This document shows positions 1 through 9,752 of a DNA stretch of 64,000 bases, in pieces. The notes beneath the pieces are model-generated. The model ran no database searches. It worked only from the letters and a program-made list of their open reading frames with translations, and had not been told where the DNA came from. Origin of the DNA: Hyphomicrobiales bacterium (lineage in GTDB: Bacteria; Pseudomonadota; Alphaproteobacteria; Rhizobiales; Rhizobiaceae); contig UCNG01000006.1 in assembly GCA_900473915.1 (NCBI GenBank), positions 1-64,000 of the forward strand, given 5' to 3'. The first letter of the stretch is position 1, and the number at the start of each line of letters is the position of its first letter. The translations under genes and the position numbers were made by a program.

Positions 1-80
1 TATCCATGGAGGTTGGATGGGAGGGGTCCCCCGGCCCCTCCCGCCCGACCAAACGCATTCCAGCCTTGCACGAGGCCCCA

Positions 81-1583
81 ATGAGTGAAAATCTGATCGA
101 ACTGCGCCATATCGGAAAACGCTTCGGTGGCGTCAGGGCGCTGGACGATGTTTCCTTTGCCATCAAGCCCGGCGAAATCCACTGCCTGGCAGGCGAGAAC
201 GGCTCCGGTAAATCCACCATCATCAAGGTCATGTCGGGCGTCTACACGCCGGAGGACGGCGAGATACTGATCGACGGCAAGCCGGTCGGCAAGCTCGATC
301 CGGTCAAGTCCGTTCATCATGGCATTCAGGTGATCTATCAGGATTTCTCGCTGTTCGGAAACCTGACCGTTGCCGAAAATCTGGCCATCAATACTTTTCT
401 CATCGAAGGTCGCAAGGGCGTCGACTGGAAGCGCGTGCGCGAACTGGCGCAGAAGGCGCTGGACAGGCTTGGCGTCAGCATCGACCTCGATGCGGATGTG
501 GACAGCCTGCCGACATCGGGCAAGCAGATCGTGGCGATTGCGCGCGCCGTCATGGCTGACGCCCGCCTCATCATCATGGACGAACCGACAACCGCGCTGA
601 CGCGGCATGAAGTCGACGCGCTGTTCAAGATCGTGCGCGATATTCAGGCGCAGGGCATCGCCGTGCTCTTTGTCAGCCACAAGATGCGCGAGATGCTGGA
701 AATCAGCGAAAGGCTGACCGTCTTCCGCAATGGCAAGAAGGTTGCCGAAGGCCCGATTTCCGATTTCGACGAGCCGTCGATCACCCGCGCCATGACCGGT
801 CAGGAACTTACGTCGGACCATTATCACTGGACCCCGCGCGAGGGCGCTTCGGCCAGTCCGACGCTTGAAATCACCAATCTTTCCGTTCCCGGTTCCGTGG
901 AAAATGCCAGCCTCACCCTGCATGCGGGCGAGATCGTCGGCATATCCGGGCTGATCGGCTCGGGCCGCACGGAACTGGCGCTGGCGCTCTTCGGCATGAA
1001 GCCGGATTTCACCGGCACCGTGCATATCGACGGCAAGCAGGTCCACCCGAAAACCGTGCAGGAAGGGATTGCCTGCGGCGTCGCCTATGTGCCGGAAGAC
1101 CGTCTGACGGAAGGCCTGTTCCTGACGCAATCGATCGAGCGCAACATCATCGTCACCTCGATCGAGAAATTCGTGCGTGGTCTCTTCATCGACCGCAGAC
1201 AAGCCGATGCCACCACCCGCGACATGTTTTCCGCAATGCACATCGTCGCCCCCGGTCCGCATACGCCGGTCAACCACCTCTCAGGCGGCAACGCGCAGCG
1301 CGTGGTGCTGGCGCGCTGGCTTTTGACGGGCGCGAAAGTGCTGATCCTCAACGGGCCGACCGTCGGCGTCGATGTCGGCTCCAAGGCGCAGATCCACAAC
1401 ATCATCCGCAAGCTCGCGCGCGATGAAGGGCTGGCCGTCCTGATGATTTCCGACGATGTGCCCGAGCTGGTGCAGAACTGCAATCGCGTGCTGGTGATGC
1501 ATCGCGGACGTTTCGTCGATGAGCTTTCCGGTGAAACCATGACCGAAGACGCCGTCAACGACCGGCTCAAGACGCTGAATTGA
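81..1583 (+). CDS. Sugar ABC transporter ATPase, two NBDs (deoxyribose/pentose operon)
   Basis: This 500-residue protein is a tandem ATPase of the RbsA/MglA class that would energise sugar uptake through the two permeases that follow. NBD1 has Walker A GENGSGKST at about residues 38-46, a Q-loop near QDFSLF and Walker B IIMDEPTTAL. NBD2 has GLIGSGRTE and a normal LSGGN signature. Two sites are degenerate: the NBD1 signature reads LPTSGKQ and the NBD2 Walker B reads LILNGPT, lacking the usual D-E pair. I chose ATG 81 because it begins the family-typical N-terminus and GAGG precedes it; the frame stays open upstream to base 6. Neighbours (ribokinase, DeoC, aldehyde dehydrogenase) suggest deoxyribose or a related pentose as substrate (inference). 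Confidence 0.9.
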   Translation: MSENLIELRHIGKRFGGVRALDDVSFAIKPGEIHCLAGENGSGKSTIIKVMSGVYTPEDGEILIDGKPVGKLDPVKSVHHGIQVIYQDFSLFGNLTVAENLAINTFLIEGRKGVDWKRVRELAQKALDRLGVSIDLDADVDSLPTSGKQIVAIARAVMADARLIIMDEPTTALTRHEVDALFKIVRDIQAQGIAVLFVSHKMREMLEISERLTVFRNGKKVAEGPISDFDEPSITRAMTGQELTSDHYHWTPREGASASPTLEITNLSVPGSVENASLTLHAGEIVGISGLIGSGRTELALALFGMKPDFTGTVHIDGKQVHPKTVQEGIACGVAYVPEDRLTEGLFLTQSIERNIIVTSIEKFVRGLFIDRRQADATTRDMFSAMHIVAPGPHTPVNHLSGGNAQRVVLARWLLTGAKVLILNGPTVGVDVGSKAQIHNIIRKLARDEGLAVLMISDDVPELVQNCNRVLVMHRGRFVDELSGETMTEDAVNDRLKTLN

Positions 1584-1594
1584 GGAACCGGCAC

Positions 1595-2572
1595 ATGAAA
1601 TTCTTCCGCAGTACCGAATTCATCATTGCCTGCGTTCTGTTCGCGGCGATGGTCATTATCGGCCTCATCAATCCGGCATTCTGGTCGCTGGACAACATCT
1701 TCGGCCTTCTGCGCTCCAATGTCGTGATCGGCATCATGGCGCTTGGCGTTCTGCTGGTGATGATTTCCGGCGGCATCGATGTTTCCTTCACCGCCTTTGC
1801 CATCGCGGCCATGTATCTGACCGTCCGCGCCATGGTCTATCTCGGCTATGACGGCGTGTTCATTCCGTTTGTGGCGGCAACGCTGATCGGCCTGCTGCTC
1901 GGCGCATTCAATGGCTTCATCATCCATCGCTTCAAGATGATCCCGCTGATCGTGACGCTCGGGACCGGCTCCATCGTGCGCGGGCTGGTGCTGGGCCTTG
2001 TCGGCACCAGCATCGTCAACATCAACAAGATGCCGAAGGAACTGATCGAGTTCGGCAAGACGGACGTGATCTCACTGACATCGGCCTCCGGCACGGCATT
2101 CGGCCTGACTGCGATGTTCGTCGTCTATCTGGCGCTGGCGCTGCTGATCCACCTGATCCTCAACCATACGATGATCGGGCGCAGCGTTTATGCCTATGGC
2201 GGATCGCCGGAAGCGGCAAAGCGCGTCGGCTTCAACACCCGCCGCACGATCTTCTTCGTCTACTGCGTCGCCGGGGCGCTCGCAGGCTTCGCGGGCCTTC
2301 TGCATTCCTCGATGATCTGGCTTGCCAATCCGCGCGATTTCGTCGGGCTGGAGCTGGACGTGATCGCAGCCGTGGTTCTGGGTGGCGCATCGATCTTCGG
2401 CGGGCGCGGCACGGTTCTCGGCACGCTGATGGGCGTCTTCATGCTCGTCATGGTCAAGAACTCGCTCATCATCATGAAGGTGGACACCACATGGCAGCGC
2501 GTCGTGGTGGGTCTCATCATCATCGTGGCCACCGCCATCACCGCTTGGCGCGACCGCAAAAGCATAGCCTGA
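1595..2572 (+). CDS. Sugar ABC transporter permease 1 (RbsC/BPD_transp_2 family)
   Basis: An inner-membrane permease of 325 residues, hydrophobic throughout, with the MISGGIDVS segment typical of RbsC/XylH-type sugar permeases and a C-terminal VVLGGASIFGG loop of the kind that contacts the ATPase. The start is ATG 1595, preceded by TGAGGAA at 1581-1587; the in-frame TTG at 1580 is less likely. It follows the ATPase by 11 bases and should form a heterodimeric channel with the next gene, as expected where two different permeases are co-transcribed. Confidence 0.88.
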   Translation: MKFFRSTEFIIACVLFAAMVIIGLINPAFWSLDNIFGLLRSNVVIGIMALGVLLVMISGGIDVSFTAFAIAAMYLTVRAMVYLGYDGVFIPFVAATLIGLLLGAFNGFIIHRFKMIPLIVTLGTGSIVRGLVLGLVGTSIVNINKMPKELIEFGKTDVISLTSASGTAFGLTAMFVVYLALALLIHLILNHTMIGRSVYAYGGSPEAAKRVGFNTRRTIFFVYCVAGALAGFAGLLHSSMIWLANPRDFVGLELDVIAAVVLGGASIFGGRGTVLGTLMGVFMLVMVKNSLIIMKVDTTWQRVVVGLIIIVATAITAWRDRKSIA

Positions 2573-2585
2573 GGAGACAAGCGAC

Positions 2586-3584
2586 ATGAAACAGTCATTC
2601 GACATGCGCCGCATCCTTGGCGGAGACAACAATATCATCCAGCTCATCGTCATCACCGTGCTGGTCTTCGCGCTGATGACCTGGATGAACCCGGACAAGT
2701 TCCTGCGCTACTACAACTTCGAATCCATCAGCTACATCATGCCGGAGCTTGGCATCCTCTCCATTGCCATGATGATTGCCATGCTGACGGGCGGCATCGA
2801 CCTTTCCGTGGTGGGCATCGCCAATCTGGCGGGCATCGTCGCGGGCGTCTATTTCCACTCCTCCATGGTGCAGGCGGCACAAGCTTCCGGCTCGGGAATG
2901 CTGTTCTACACCATCATCGGCATATTGCTTGCCCTGCTGGTCGGGCTGGTGTCGGGGCTGGTCAACGGCCTTCTGATCGCCCGGCTGCGCATCACGCCGA
3001 TCCTCGCCACGCTCGGCACCGGACAGGTGCTGATGGGGCTTGCCCTGGTTCTGACCGGCGGGCCTGCCATCGTCGGTTTTCCCGATGCGTGGAACTGGGT
3101 CGGCAACGGCAAGCTGTTCGGCATCGCCACGCCTTTCCTGCTGTTCATCGCGGTGTGCATCGTCGTGGCAATCCTGCTGACGCGCACGACGCTCGGCATC
3201 AATCTCATGCTGATCGGCACCAACCCGCGGGCGGCCGTCTTTGCCGGTATCCGCAAGGAGCGCATGATCCTCTATTCCTACATGCTGACTGGCGTGCTCG
3301 CCTCCATAGCCGGGATCATCCTTTCGGGCCGCACCAACGCCGCCAAGTCGGACTATGGCGCATCCTACCTGCTGCAAGCCGTGCTGATCGCCGTTCTCGG
3401 CGGCACCAATCCGGCGGGCGGCAAGGGGCGCGTGCTGGGCATCGCCATCGCGCTCGTGGCACTGATGCTGCTTTCCTCCGGCTTCCAGATGATGCGGTTC
3501 TCCAACCACCTCATCGATTTCATCTGGGGCGCTTTCCTCATTCTCGTCATCGCGATCAACGCATCGCGCAATCAGGGCAGGTGA
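2586..3584 (+). CDS. Sugar ABC transporter permease 2 (RbsC/BPD_transp_2 family)
   Basis: Second inner-membrane permease, 332 residues, with the family motif MLTGGIDLSVVG near residue 65 and the conserved ATLGTGQVL and VLGGTNPAGG segments. A GAGGAG Shine-Dalgarno sequence overlaps the upstream stop. It partners with the preceding permease to form the transmembrane pore of the importer. No periplasmic binding protein is visible in the window; it most likely lies just left of base 1 (inference from usual operon composition). Confidence 0.88.
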   Translation: MKQSFDMRRILGGDNNIIQLIVITVLVFALMTWMNPDKFLRYYNFESISYIMPELGILSIAMMIAMLTGGIDLSVVGIANLAGIVAGVYFHSSMVQAAQASGSGMLFYTIIGILLALLVGLVSGLVNGLLIARLRITPILATLGTGQVLMGLALVLTGGPAIVGFPDAWNWVGNGKLFGIATPFLLFIAVCIVVAILLTRTTLGINLMLIGTNPRAAVFAGIRKERMILYSYMLTGVLASIAGIILSGRTNAAKSDYGASYLLQAVLIAVLGGTNPAGGKGRVLGIAIALVALMLLSSGFQMMRFSNHLIDFIWGAFLILVIAINASRNQGR

Positions 3585-3590
3585 TTCCTT

Positions 3591-4673
3591 ATGCAGGACA
3601 TCGAGTTTCATCTTCGCCGTCAGGATTTTGTCCAACAGCCGCATGTGATCGCCAACACCTATGGCCTCAGCGTCACCGCCTTTCGTTATCCAAGCGGCAT
3701 TGAGGCGCTGCTGGTCGAGAACGAACGCGGCAACATCATCGTGCTGCCCTTCATGGGCCAGATGATCTGGGGCGCGGAATTCGATGGCGTGGACCTTACC
3801 ATGGGCAACAGCTTCTCCATGCCGCGCCCGGCAACCACCATCGTCGAGACCTATGGCTGCTTTGCGTTCCACAGCGGCATCCTGCGCAATGGCTGTCCTT
3901 CGCCTCAGGACAATCATCTTCTGCATGGCGAAATGGCCTGTGCGAAAATGGACAAGGCCGGTCTTCTGTTTGGCCAGGACGAGCGCGGCGCCTTTGTCGA
4001 AATCACCGGCGAATATGAATATGTGATGGGCTTCGGCGCGCATTATCTGGCACGGCCAAGCGTGCGGCTTCATGCCGACGAAACGCTGTTCGACATCACC
4101 ATGGACGTGGAAAACCTTTCATCCGCGCCTATGGAACTGATGTATATGTGCCACGTCAATTTCGCCTATGCGGAAGGCGCGCGGATCGTGCAGCCGGTGC
4201 CCTATACGCCGGATCATGTGCAGGTGCGCACCGCCGTTCCGGGCCATGTTACGCCCAACGACGATTACCTTTCGCTGATCGATGAACTGGCCGCCGATCC
4301 GGCCGCGATGGAAGTGCTGGACGAGCCGGAGCGCTACGATCCCGAGCAGGTCTTCTATATTCGCGGCCTGCCGAAAGATGCCGACGGCAACACGCATCTG
4401 ATGATGCAGCTTCCCGAGGGTGACGGTTTTGGCATTTCCTACCCGACCGACATCTTCCTCAAGACCGTGCGCTGGATTCTCGTGAACGGGGACGCTCAGG
4501 TTGCAGCCTTCGCCCTCCCCTCGACCTGCGAGCCGGAAGGCTATCTGGCCGAAAAAGCCAAGAACAATGTGCGGCTGCTGGCGTCGGGCGAGCGCGCCGT
4601 TTTCCCCGTGCGCGTCGGCTATCTCGATACGACAGCCGCCGAACGGTTTGAAGCCACGATCAAGGCACTCTGA
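3591..4673 (+). CDS. DUF4432 aldose epimerase/mutarotase-like protein
   Basis: A 360-residue cytosolic protein with the galactose-mutarotase fold pattern of the DUF4432 group: GNIIVLPFMGQMIWGAEF near residue 45, HGEMAC near 110, and a C-terminal ALPSTCEPEGY segment. Known relatives occur in deoxyribose operons (DeoX/DeoM type), where a mutarotase supplies the sugar anomer used by the kinase. It starts 7 bases after the permease and is followed by a ribokinase-family kinase and DeoC, so interconversion of sugar anomers in the same pathway is the best guess. The activity is inferred, not shown. Confidence 0.75.
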   Translation: MQDIEFHLRRQDFVQQPHVIANTYGLSVTAFRYPSGIEALLVENERGNIIVLPFMGQMIWGAEFDGVDLTMGNSFSMPRPATTIVETYGCFAFHSGILRNGCPSPQDNHLLHGEMACAKMDKAGLLFGQDERGAFVEITGEYEYVMGFGAHYLARPSVRLHADETLFDITMDVENLSSAPMELMYMCHVNFAYAEGARIVQPVPYTPDHVQVRTAVPGHVTPNDDYLSLIDELAADPAAMEVLDEPERYDPEQVFYIRGLPKDADGNTHLMMQLPEGDGFGISYPTDIFLKTVRWILVNGDAQVAAFALPSTCEPEGYLAEKAKNNVRLLASGERAVFPVRVGYLDTTAAERFEATIKAL

Positions 4674-4692
4674 CATTTCAAAGGAACGTCTC

Positions 4693-5637
4693 ATGACCAG
4701 AAAGATCGGAGTGGTCGGCTCCAACATGGTGGACCTCATCACCTATGTGAACCGCATGCCCGGCCCCGGCGAAACGCTGGAAGCGCCGACATTTGAAATC
4801 GGCTGCGGCGGCAAGGGCGCCAATCAGGCGGTAGCTGCCGCGCGCCTTGGCGCGGATGTAATGATGGTCACGCGTGTGGGCGACGATATTTTCGCCGACA
4901 ACACCATCCGCAACCTGAACGAGTTCGGTGTCGATACGCGCCATGTGCGCAAGGTTCCCGGCAAGTCGAGCGGCGTCGCCCCCATCTTTGTCGAACCGTC
5001 CGGCGAAAACTCGATCCTGATCGTCAAGGGCGCCAATGCCGATCTTCTGCCCGCCGAAGTCGACAAGGCGGCCGACGATCTGAAAGCTTGCGGCCTCATC
5101 CTGATGCAGATGGAAGTTCCGGTCGAGACCGTCTACCATACCATCGCCTTTGCCGCCGAAAACGGCATTGAAACCATTTTGAATCCTGCGCCTGCTGCTG
5201 CCGATCTCGATCCCGAGCTGATCCGGCAGGTGACTTTTCTCGTGCCGAACGAGAGCGAACTGGCAATTCTCTCCGGCCTGCCGACCGGCACGGACGACGA
5301 AATCGTTACCGCAGCGCGTTCGCTCATCGCGCGCGGCATCCGCACCGTCATCGTTACGCTTGGCGGGCGCGGCGCGCGGATGATTACGGCAAGCGAAATC
5401 GTCAATATTCCGCCGGTCAAGGTCACGCCGAAGGACACGACCGGCGCAGGCGACGCCTTTATCGGCTCCTTTGCCCGCTTTTATGCCGAAACCGGCGATG
5501 TGGAAGCCTCGCTTCGCAAAGCGGCCCTTTATGCAGCCCATTCCATCACCCGACCCGGCACGCAGAAGGCCTATGCCAGCCGGGAAGAATTCGAAACGTT
5601 CTGCCGCGATCACGCCCCCTTGACCGAACGCGCCTGA
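4693..5637 (+). CDS. Ribokinase-family sugar kinase (probable deoxyribokinase/ribokinase)
   Basis: A PfkB/ribokinase-family kinase of 314 residues. It has the N-terminal GSNMVDL and GGKGANQAVAAARLG motifs and the C-terminal ATP-binding/catalytic motif DTTGAGDAF with catalytic Asp about residue 254. ATG 4693 follows AAGGAACG at 4681-4688; the frame is open far upstream inside the previous gene, which is not meaningful. Phosphorylation of the imported sugar at C5 would feed DeoC two genes away, as DeoK does in enteric deoxyribose operons. Ribose as substrate cannot be excluded. Confidence 0.85.
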   Translation: MTRKIGVVGSNMVDLITYVNRMPGPGETLEAPTFEIGCGGKGANQAVAAARLGADVMMVTRVGDDIFADNTIRNLNEFGVDTRHVRKVPGKSSGVAPIFVEPSGENSILIVKGANADLLPAEVDKAADDLKACGLILMQMEVPVETVYHTIAFAAENGIETILNPAPAAADLDPELIRQVTFLVPNESELAILSGLPTGTDDEIVTAARSLIARGIRTVIVTLGGRGARMITASEIVNIPPVKVTPKDTTGAGDAFIGSFARFYAETGDVEASLRKAALYAAHSITRPGTQKAYASREEFETFCRDHAPLTERA

Positions 5638-5667
5638 TCGCAACTGAACCCATGAACGGACAATGAA

Positions 5668-6627
5668 ATGACCGAAGCCCTCCCCCGCAATAACGGGACA
5701 CCGCTCAAGCCGGAATGGTTTGAGGACGTGTCCGTCAATCGCAGCGCGTCCGAGCGCCGCGCCGCCACGATCAGCGCTCGCCGTTCGGTGAAGAAGGAAT
5801 ATCAGGCCGCGTGGCTCATCCGCGCCATTCAGTGCATCGACCTGACGACGCTTGCGGGCGATGATACGGCGGGCCGCGTACGCAGGCTCTGCGCCAAGGC
5901 GCGCCGCCCGGTGCGCGAGGATATTCTGGAAGCGCTGGGCCTCGCGGATGCAGGCATCACCACCGGCGCGGTCTGCGTTTATCCGACCATGGTTCCGCAC
6001 GCTGTCAAGGCGCTTGAAGGTTCCGGCATTCCGGTCGCCTCGGTAGCGACCGGCTTTCCCGCCGGTCTGACGCCGTTGCCGCTTCGCCTTGCCGAAATCA
6101 CCTATGCGGTGGGTGAGGGCGCGCATGAAATCGACATTGTGATTACCCGCGAGCATGTGCTGACGCAGAACTGGTCAGCCCTCTATGACGAGATTGCAGC
6201 CATGCGCGAAGCCTGCGGCGACGCGCATATGAAGGCGATCCTTGCCACCGGCGATCTCAACACGCTGACCAATGTCTATCGCGCTTCGATGGTGGCGATG
6301 CAGGCAGGTTCGGATTTCATCAAGACCTCGACCGGCAAGGAAGACGTCAACGCCACCTTGCCCGTAAGCCTGACCATGGTGCGGGCACTACGCGATTATG
6401 GCGAGCTTTCCGGCCAGAGCGTCGGCTTCAAGCCTGCGGGCGGGCTCAAGACCGCCAAGGATGCGCTCGCCTGGCTGACGCTGATGAAGGAAGAACTTGG
6501 GCTTCGCTGGCTGGAGCCTGATCTGTTCCGCATCGGCGCATCGTCGATGCTCGGCGATATCGAACGGCAATTGGAGCACTTCGTGACCGGACGCTACTCC
6601 GCCGCCAACCGTCACGCTGCTGCATAA
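5668..6627 (+). CDS. deoC: Deoxyribose-phosphate aldolase
   Basis: Class I aldolase that cleaves 2-deoxyribose 5-phosphate to acetaldehyde and glyceraldehyde 3-phosphate. The conserved FIKTSTGK motif places the Schiff-base lysine at about residue 219, and the second active-site lysine lies in GFKPAGG near 255. At 319 residues it is longer than the ~250-residue E. coli enzyme because of an N-terminal extension of about 50 residues, as in rhizobial homologues. It sits between the kinase and an aldehyde dehydrogenase that could remove the acetaldehyde, giving a coherent pathway. Confidence 0.93.
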   Translation: MTEALPRNNGTPLKPEWFEDVSVNRSASERRAATISARRSVKKEYQAAWLIRAIQCIDLTTLAGDDTAGRVRRLCAKARRPVREDILEALGLADAGITTGAVCVYPTMVPHAVKALEGSGIPVASVATGFPAGLTPLPLRLAEITYAVGEGAHEIDIVITREHVLTQNWSALYDEIAAMREACGDAHMKAILATGDLNTLTNVYRASMVAMQAGSDFIKTSTGKEDVNATLPVSLTMVRALRDYGELSGQSVGFKPAGGLKTAKDALAWLTLMKEELGLRWLEPDLFRIGASSMLGDIERQLEHFVTGRYSAANRHAAA

Positions 6628-6638
6628 GGAATTCCAGA

Positions 6639-9035
6639 ATGCGACCCATCAAGGACATTCTCAAGACCATGGAATACGGACCTTCCCCCGAAGCAAACGG
6701 CGATGTGAACCTGTGGCTGGAACAGCATGGCCGCTCTTTCGGCCACTATATCAACGGTGCATTCGTCAAACCGGAAGGCCGCAAGGCGATTGCCGTCGCC
6801 AATCCGGCCAGCGGCGACAAGCTCGCTGAAATCATCTGCGGCAATGCGGAAGATGTCGATCAGGCCGTGAAAGCCGCGCGCGCGGCTTTCGGCAAATGGT
6901 CGAAACTCTCCGGCTATGAGCGCGCCAAATATCTCTATGCCATCGCCCGCCACATCCAGAAGCGCGAACGCTTTCTGGCCGTGCTGGAAACCATGGACAA
7001 TGGCAAGCCGATCCGCGAAACCCGCGATATCGACATTCCGCTCGCCGCCCGCCATTTCTACCATCATGCAGGCTGGGCCGAGATGGTGGAAGATGAGTTC
7101 AAGGGCTTTTCGCCGGTCGGCGTCTGCGGTCAGGTGATCCCGTGGAACTTTCCGCTTCTCATGCTTGCCTGGAAGATCGCGCCAGCACTTGCCGCCGGTA
7201 ACACGGTGGTGCTGAAGCCTGCCGATCTGACGCCGCTTTCGGCCATCGCCTTTGCTGAAATCTGCCATGAAGTCGGACTGCCTGCCGGTGTCGTCAACAT
7301 CGTGCAGGGCGACGGCACCACCGGCGCGGAAATCTGCGGCCATGACGGCGTGGACAAGGTGGCCTTCACCGGTTCGACGCAAGTTGGCCGCGTCATCCGC
7401 GAACAGATTGCAGGATCGGGCAAAAAGCTGTCGCTGGAACTGGGCGGAAAATCGCCCTTCATCGTGTTTGAAGACGCCGATCTCGATGCCGCCGTCGAAG
7501 GCGTGGTCGATGCGATCTGGTTCAATCAGGGCGAAGTGTGTTGCGCCGGTTCGCGCCTGCTGGTGCAGGAAGGCATTGCCGACCGCTTCTATGCCAAGCT
7601 CAGAAAGCGCCTCGAAAGCTTGCGTGTTGGCGATCCGCTCGACAAATCCACCGATGTCGGCGCTATCGTCTCCCCCGGTCAGGTGAGGCGCATTTCCGAT
7701 CTGGTCCGGAAGGGCATCGAGGAAGGCGGCGAACTGTGGCAGACGCCGAACCCGCTTCCGACAAAGGGCAATTATATTGCACCCGGCTTCTTCACCGGGG
7801 TGGATCAGGCCTCGACTGTCTGTCAGGTGGAAATCTTCGGGCCGATTGCGGCAGCGACGACCTTCCGCACACCGGATGAAGCCGTCTCCCTCGCAAACAA
7901 TACGCGCTACGGGCTGGCCGCGTCGATCTGGTCTGAAAACATCAATGTCGCGCTTGATCTTGCAGCACGGGTGAAGGCTGGTGTCGTCTGGATCAACTGC
8001 ACCAATATGCTGGATGCGGGCGCAGGCTTCGGCGGCTACCGCGAAAGCGGTTTCGGTCGCGAAGGCGCGCGCGAGGGCATGTACGAATACCTTGTTTCCG
8101 ATTGGGAAAAGGCACTCCCTTCGGCCAAGGTTGCGGAAACCTTCGTGCCATCGGCATCGCCCGCCGGTGATGACAAGATCGCCGTCGACGGCATCGACCG
8201 GACAATGAAGAACTATATTGGCGGCAAGCAGGCGCGCCCGGACGGCGGCTACAGCTATTCGGTCATCGGCAAGGGCGGCGCGGTCATCGGTCAGGCTGGC
8301 ATCGGCAACCGCAAGGACATCCGCAACGCAGTGGAAGCGGCGACCAAGGCTGGAAGCTGGGGCGCAGCAACAGCCCATAACCGGGCGCAGGTGCTCTATT
8401 ATCTTGGCGAAAACCTTGATGCCCGCCGCGCACAATTCGTGGCACAGCTGATCGAAAGCACCGGCGTCAACGAGAAAAAGGCGGAAGAGGAATTTGAAGC
8501 CTCACTGCGTCGTATCTTCTATTATGCCGCGCAGGCCGACAAGTTCGACGGTGCGGTGCACTCCACCAAATCGCGCCATGTAACGCTGGCGATGAATGAA
8601 CCGTGGGGCGTGATGGGCGTCGTCTGCCCGGACGAAGCGCCGCTTCTCTCCCTCGTTTCGCTCGTGCTTCCCGCCATCGCCATGGGCAACCGGACTGTGG
8701 TGGTGCCCTCAAGCCGCCATCCGCTGATCGCAGGCGATTTCTATCAGGTGCTCGACACGTCAGACGTGCCGGGCGGCGTGGTCAACATTGTCACCGGAGA
8801 GCGCGACCTTCTGACGAAGACGCTGGCCGAACACGACGATGTTGCCGCTATCTGGTATTTTGGCTCACGCGAGGGCAGCGCGATGGTCGAGAAGGCTTCT
8901 GCCGGAAATCTCAAGGCCACCTGGGTCAGCAATGGCCGTGCCCCCAACTGGCTTAACCAAGCCGACGGACAGGGCCGTGATTATCTGCGCCGGGCCATTC
9001 AGGTGAAGAATATCTGGGTGCCTTACGGAGCATAA
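6639..9035 (+). CDS. Double-domain aldehyde dehydrogenase (ALDH16-type)
   Basis: A 798-residue NAD(P)-dependent aldehyde dehydrogenase. Residues about 25-490 form a complete ALDH domain with LELGGKSP (general-base Glu about 267) and QGEVCCAG (catalytic Cys about 301). Residues about 520-798 repeat the cofactor-binding part of the fold but contain no second catalytic-cysteine module. This is the architecture of ALDH16 proteins, in which bacterial members keep the active cysteine. Eleven bases after deoC, it probably oxidises the acetaldehyde released by DeoC (inference). A strong terminator follows at once, so it ends the operon. Confidence 0.88.
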   Translation: MRPIKDILKTMEYGPSPEANGDVNLWLEQHGRSFGHYINGAFVKPEGRKAIAVANPASGDKLAEIICGNAEDVDQAVKAARAAFGKWSKLSGYERAKYLYAIARHIQKRERFLAVLETMDNGKPIRETRDIDIPLAARHFYHHAGWAEMVEDEFKGFSPVGVCGQVIPWNFPLLMLAWKIAPALAAGNTVVLKPADLTPLSAIAFAEICHEVGLPAGVVNIVQGDGTTGAEICGHDGVDKVAFTGSTQVGRVIREQIAGSGKKLSLELGGKSPFIVFEDADLDAAVEGVVDAIWFNQGEVCCAGSRLLVQEGIADRFYAKLRKRLESLRVGDPLDKSTDVGAIVSPGQVRRISDLVRKGIEEGGELWQTPNPLPTKGNYIAPGFFTGVDQASTVCQVEIFGPIAAATTFRTPDEAVSLANNTRYGLAASIWSENINVALDLAARVKAGVVWINCTNMLDAGAGFGGYRESGFGREGAREGMYEYLVSDWEKALPSAKVAETFVPSASPAGDDKIAVDGIDRTMKNYIGGKQARPDGGYSYSVIGKGGAVIGQAGIGNRKDIRNAVEAATKAGSWGAATAHNRAQVLYYLGENLDARRAQFVAQLIESTGVNEKKAEEEFEASLRRIFYYAAQADKFDGAVHSTKSRHVTLAMNEPWGVMGVVCPDEAPLLSLVSLVLPAIAMGNRTVVVPSSRHPLIAGDFYQVLDTSDVPGGVVNIVTGERDLLTKTLAEHDDVAAIWYFGSREGSAMVEKASAGNLKATWVSNGRAPNWLNQADGQGRDYLRRAIQVKNIWVPYGA

Positions 9036-9041
9036 AAGCTG

Positions 9042-9066
9042 AAAGGCCCGCTTCGGCGGGCCTTTT
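9042..9066 (+). terminator. Rho-independent terminator of the deoxyribose operon
   Basis: A stem AAGGCCCG paired with CGGGCCTT around a CTTCGG-type loop, followed by TTTTG. It lies 6 bases after the aldehyde dehydrogenase stop. The complementary strand also shows a short U-run, so it may serve the convergent lipocalin gene too. Confidence 0.9.
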
Positions 9067-9075
9067 GCTGAGCAT

Positions 9076-9612
9076 TTACTGTGGCACCCACAGAATGGCG
9101 TCCGGGTTGATCCCGAGCAGCAGCGCCTGCGCAACCGCGCGCGTCTTCAACTCTTGGCTTGCTTCTGGATCGCGCGACAGCACCCAGAAGTAACTGCGCG
9201 TAGAACCGACGAGAATCGACCACTGATAGCCCCCTTCGTCGATATCAACGATATTGTAGCCGCCATAGAACGGCCCGAAGAAGGAAACTTTCAGCGCGCC
9301 TTCGTCGGGAGACCGGACAAAACGCGCGGTCCCGGTGGCTTGCGTCCAGCGTCCTTTCCACGGATCGAATCCGCGATTGACCACTTTGACCGTTTGATCG
9401 GGATTCAACGAATATTCCGCAGTCGTGCGTGTCAGGCCGCGTTCAAAACGGTTTTCAAGCCGCCCCACTTCGTACCACTTGCCGAGATAGCGTGTGAGAT
9501 CGAAGGGTTTAACAGGAACTATTCCCGGCGGAATTTGCGGCGAACTTGCCCGTGTCAGCGCGTATCCCACTGCCAATCCCGTCAGGCCGAGGGCGAGTTT
9601 TCCAAATCTCAT
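9076..9612 (-). CDS. Lipocalin family protein (Blc-like)
   Basis: A 178-residue protein with an N-terminal hydrophobic segment (residues 4-20) and the lipocalin first-strand motif YLGKWYEVGRLENRFERG, then the conserved NRGFD and SYFWVLSRDP segments. Bacterial lipocalins such as E. coli Blc bind fatty acids or lysophospholipids at the envelope. Unlike Blc there is no lipobox cysteine after the hydrophobic segment, so membrane anchoring would be by signal-anchor or not at all. The start at 9612 follows AAGGGAAG. It is a single gene, convergent with the aldehyde dehydrogenase. Confidence 0.88.
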   Translation of the reverse strand: MRFGKLALGLTGLAVGYALTRASSPQIPPGIVPVKPFDLTRYLGKWYEVGRLENRFERGLTRTTAEYSLNPDQTVKVVNRGFDPWKGRWTQATGTARFVRSPDEGALKVSFFGPFYGGYNIVDIDEGGYQWSILVGSTRSYFWVLSRDPEASQELKTRAVAQALLLGINPDAILWVPQ

Positions 9613-9752
9613 CGTCTTCCCTTCCTTTTCGCATGAAGAGAAAAACCGATGCCCGGGCGATTGGTTCCCACAGCAGGCAGGACGCCCCGCAACGTCATCC
9701 AACTGTCACGCAATCCGAATAAAAGCTCCCAAGTCATTTGGATTGCGGGAAA

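Noticed and set aside
6612-8435. A 607-codon minus-strand open frame opposite the aldehyde dehydrogenase
   Set aside because: Antisense to a gene with clear catalytic motifs; no ribosome-binding site and no family resemblance.
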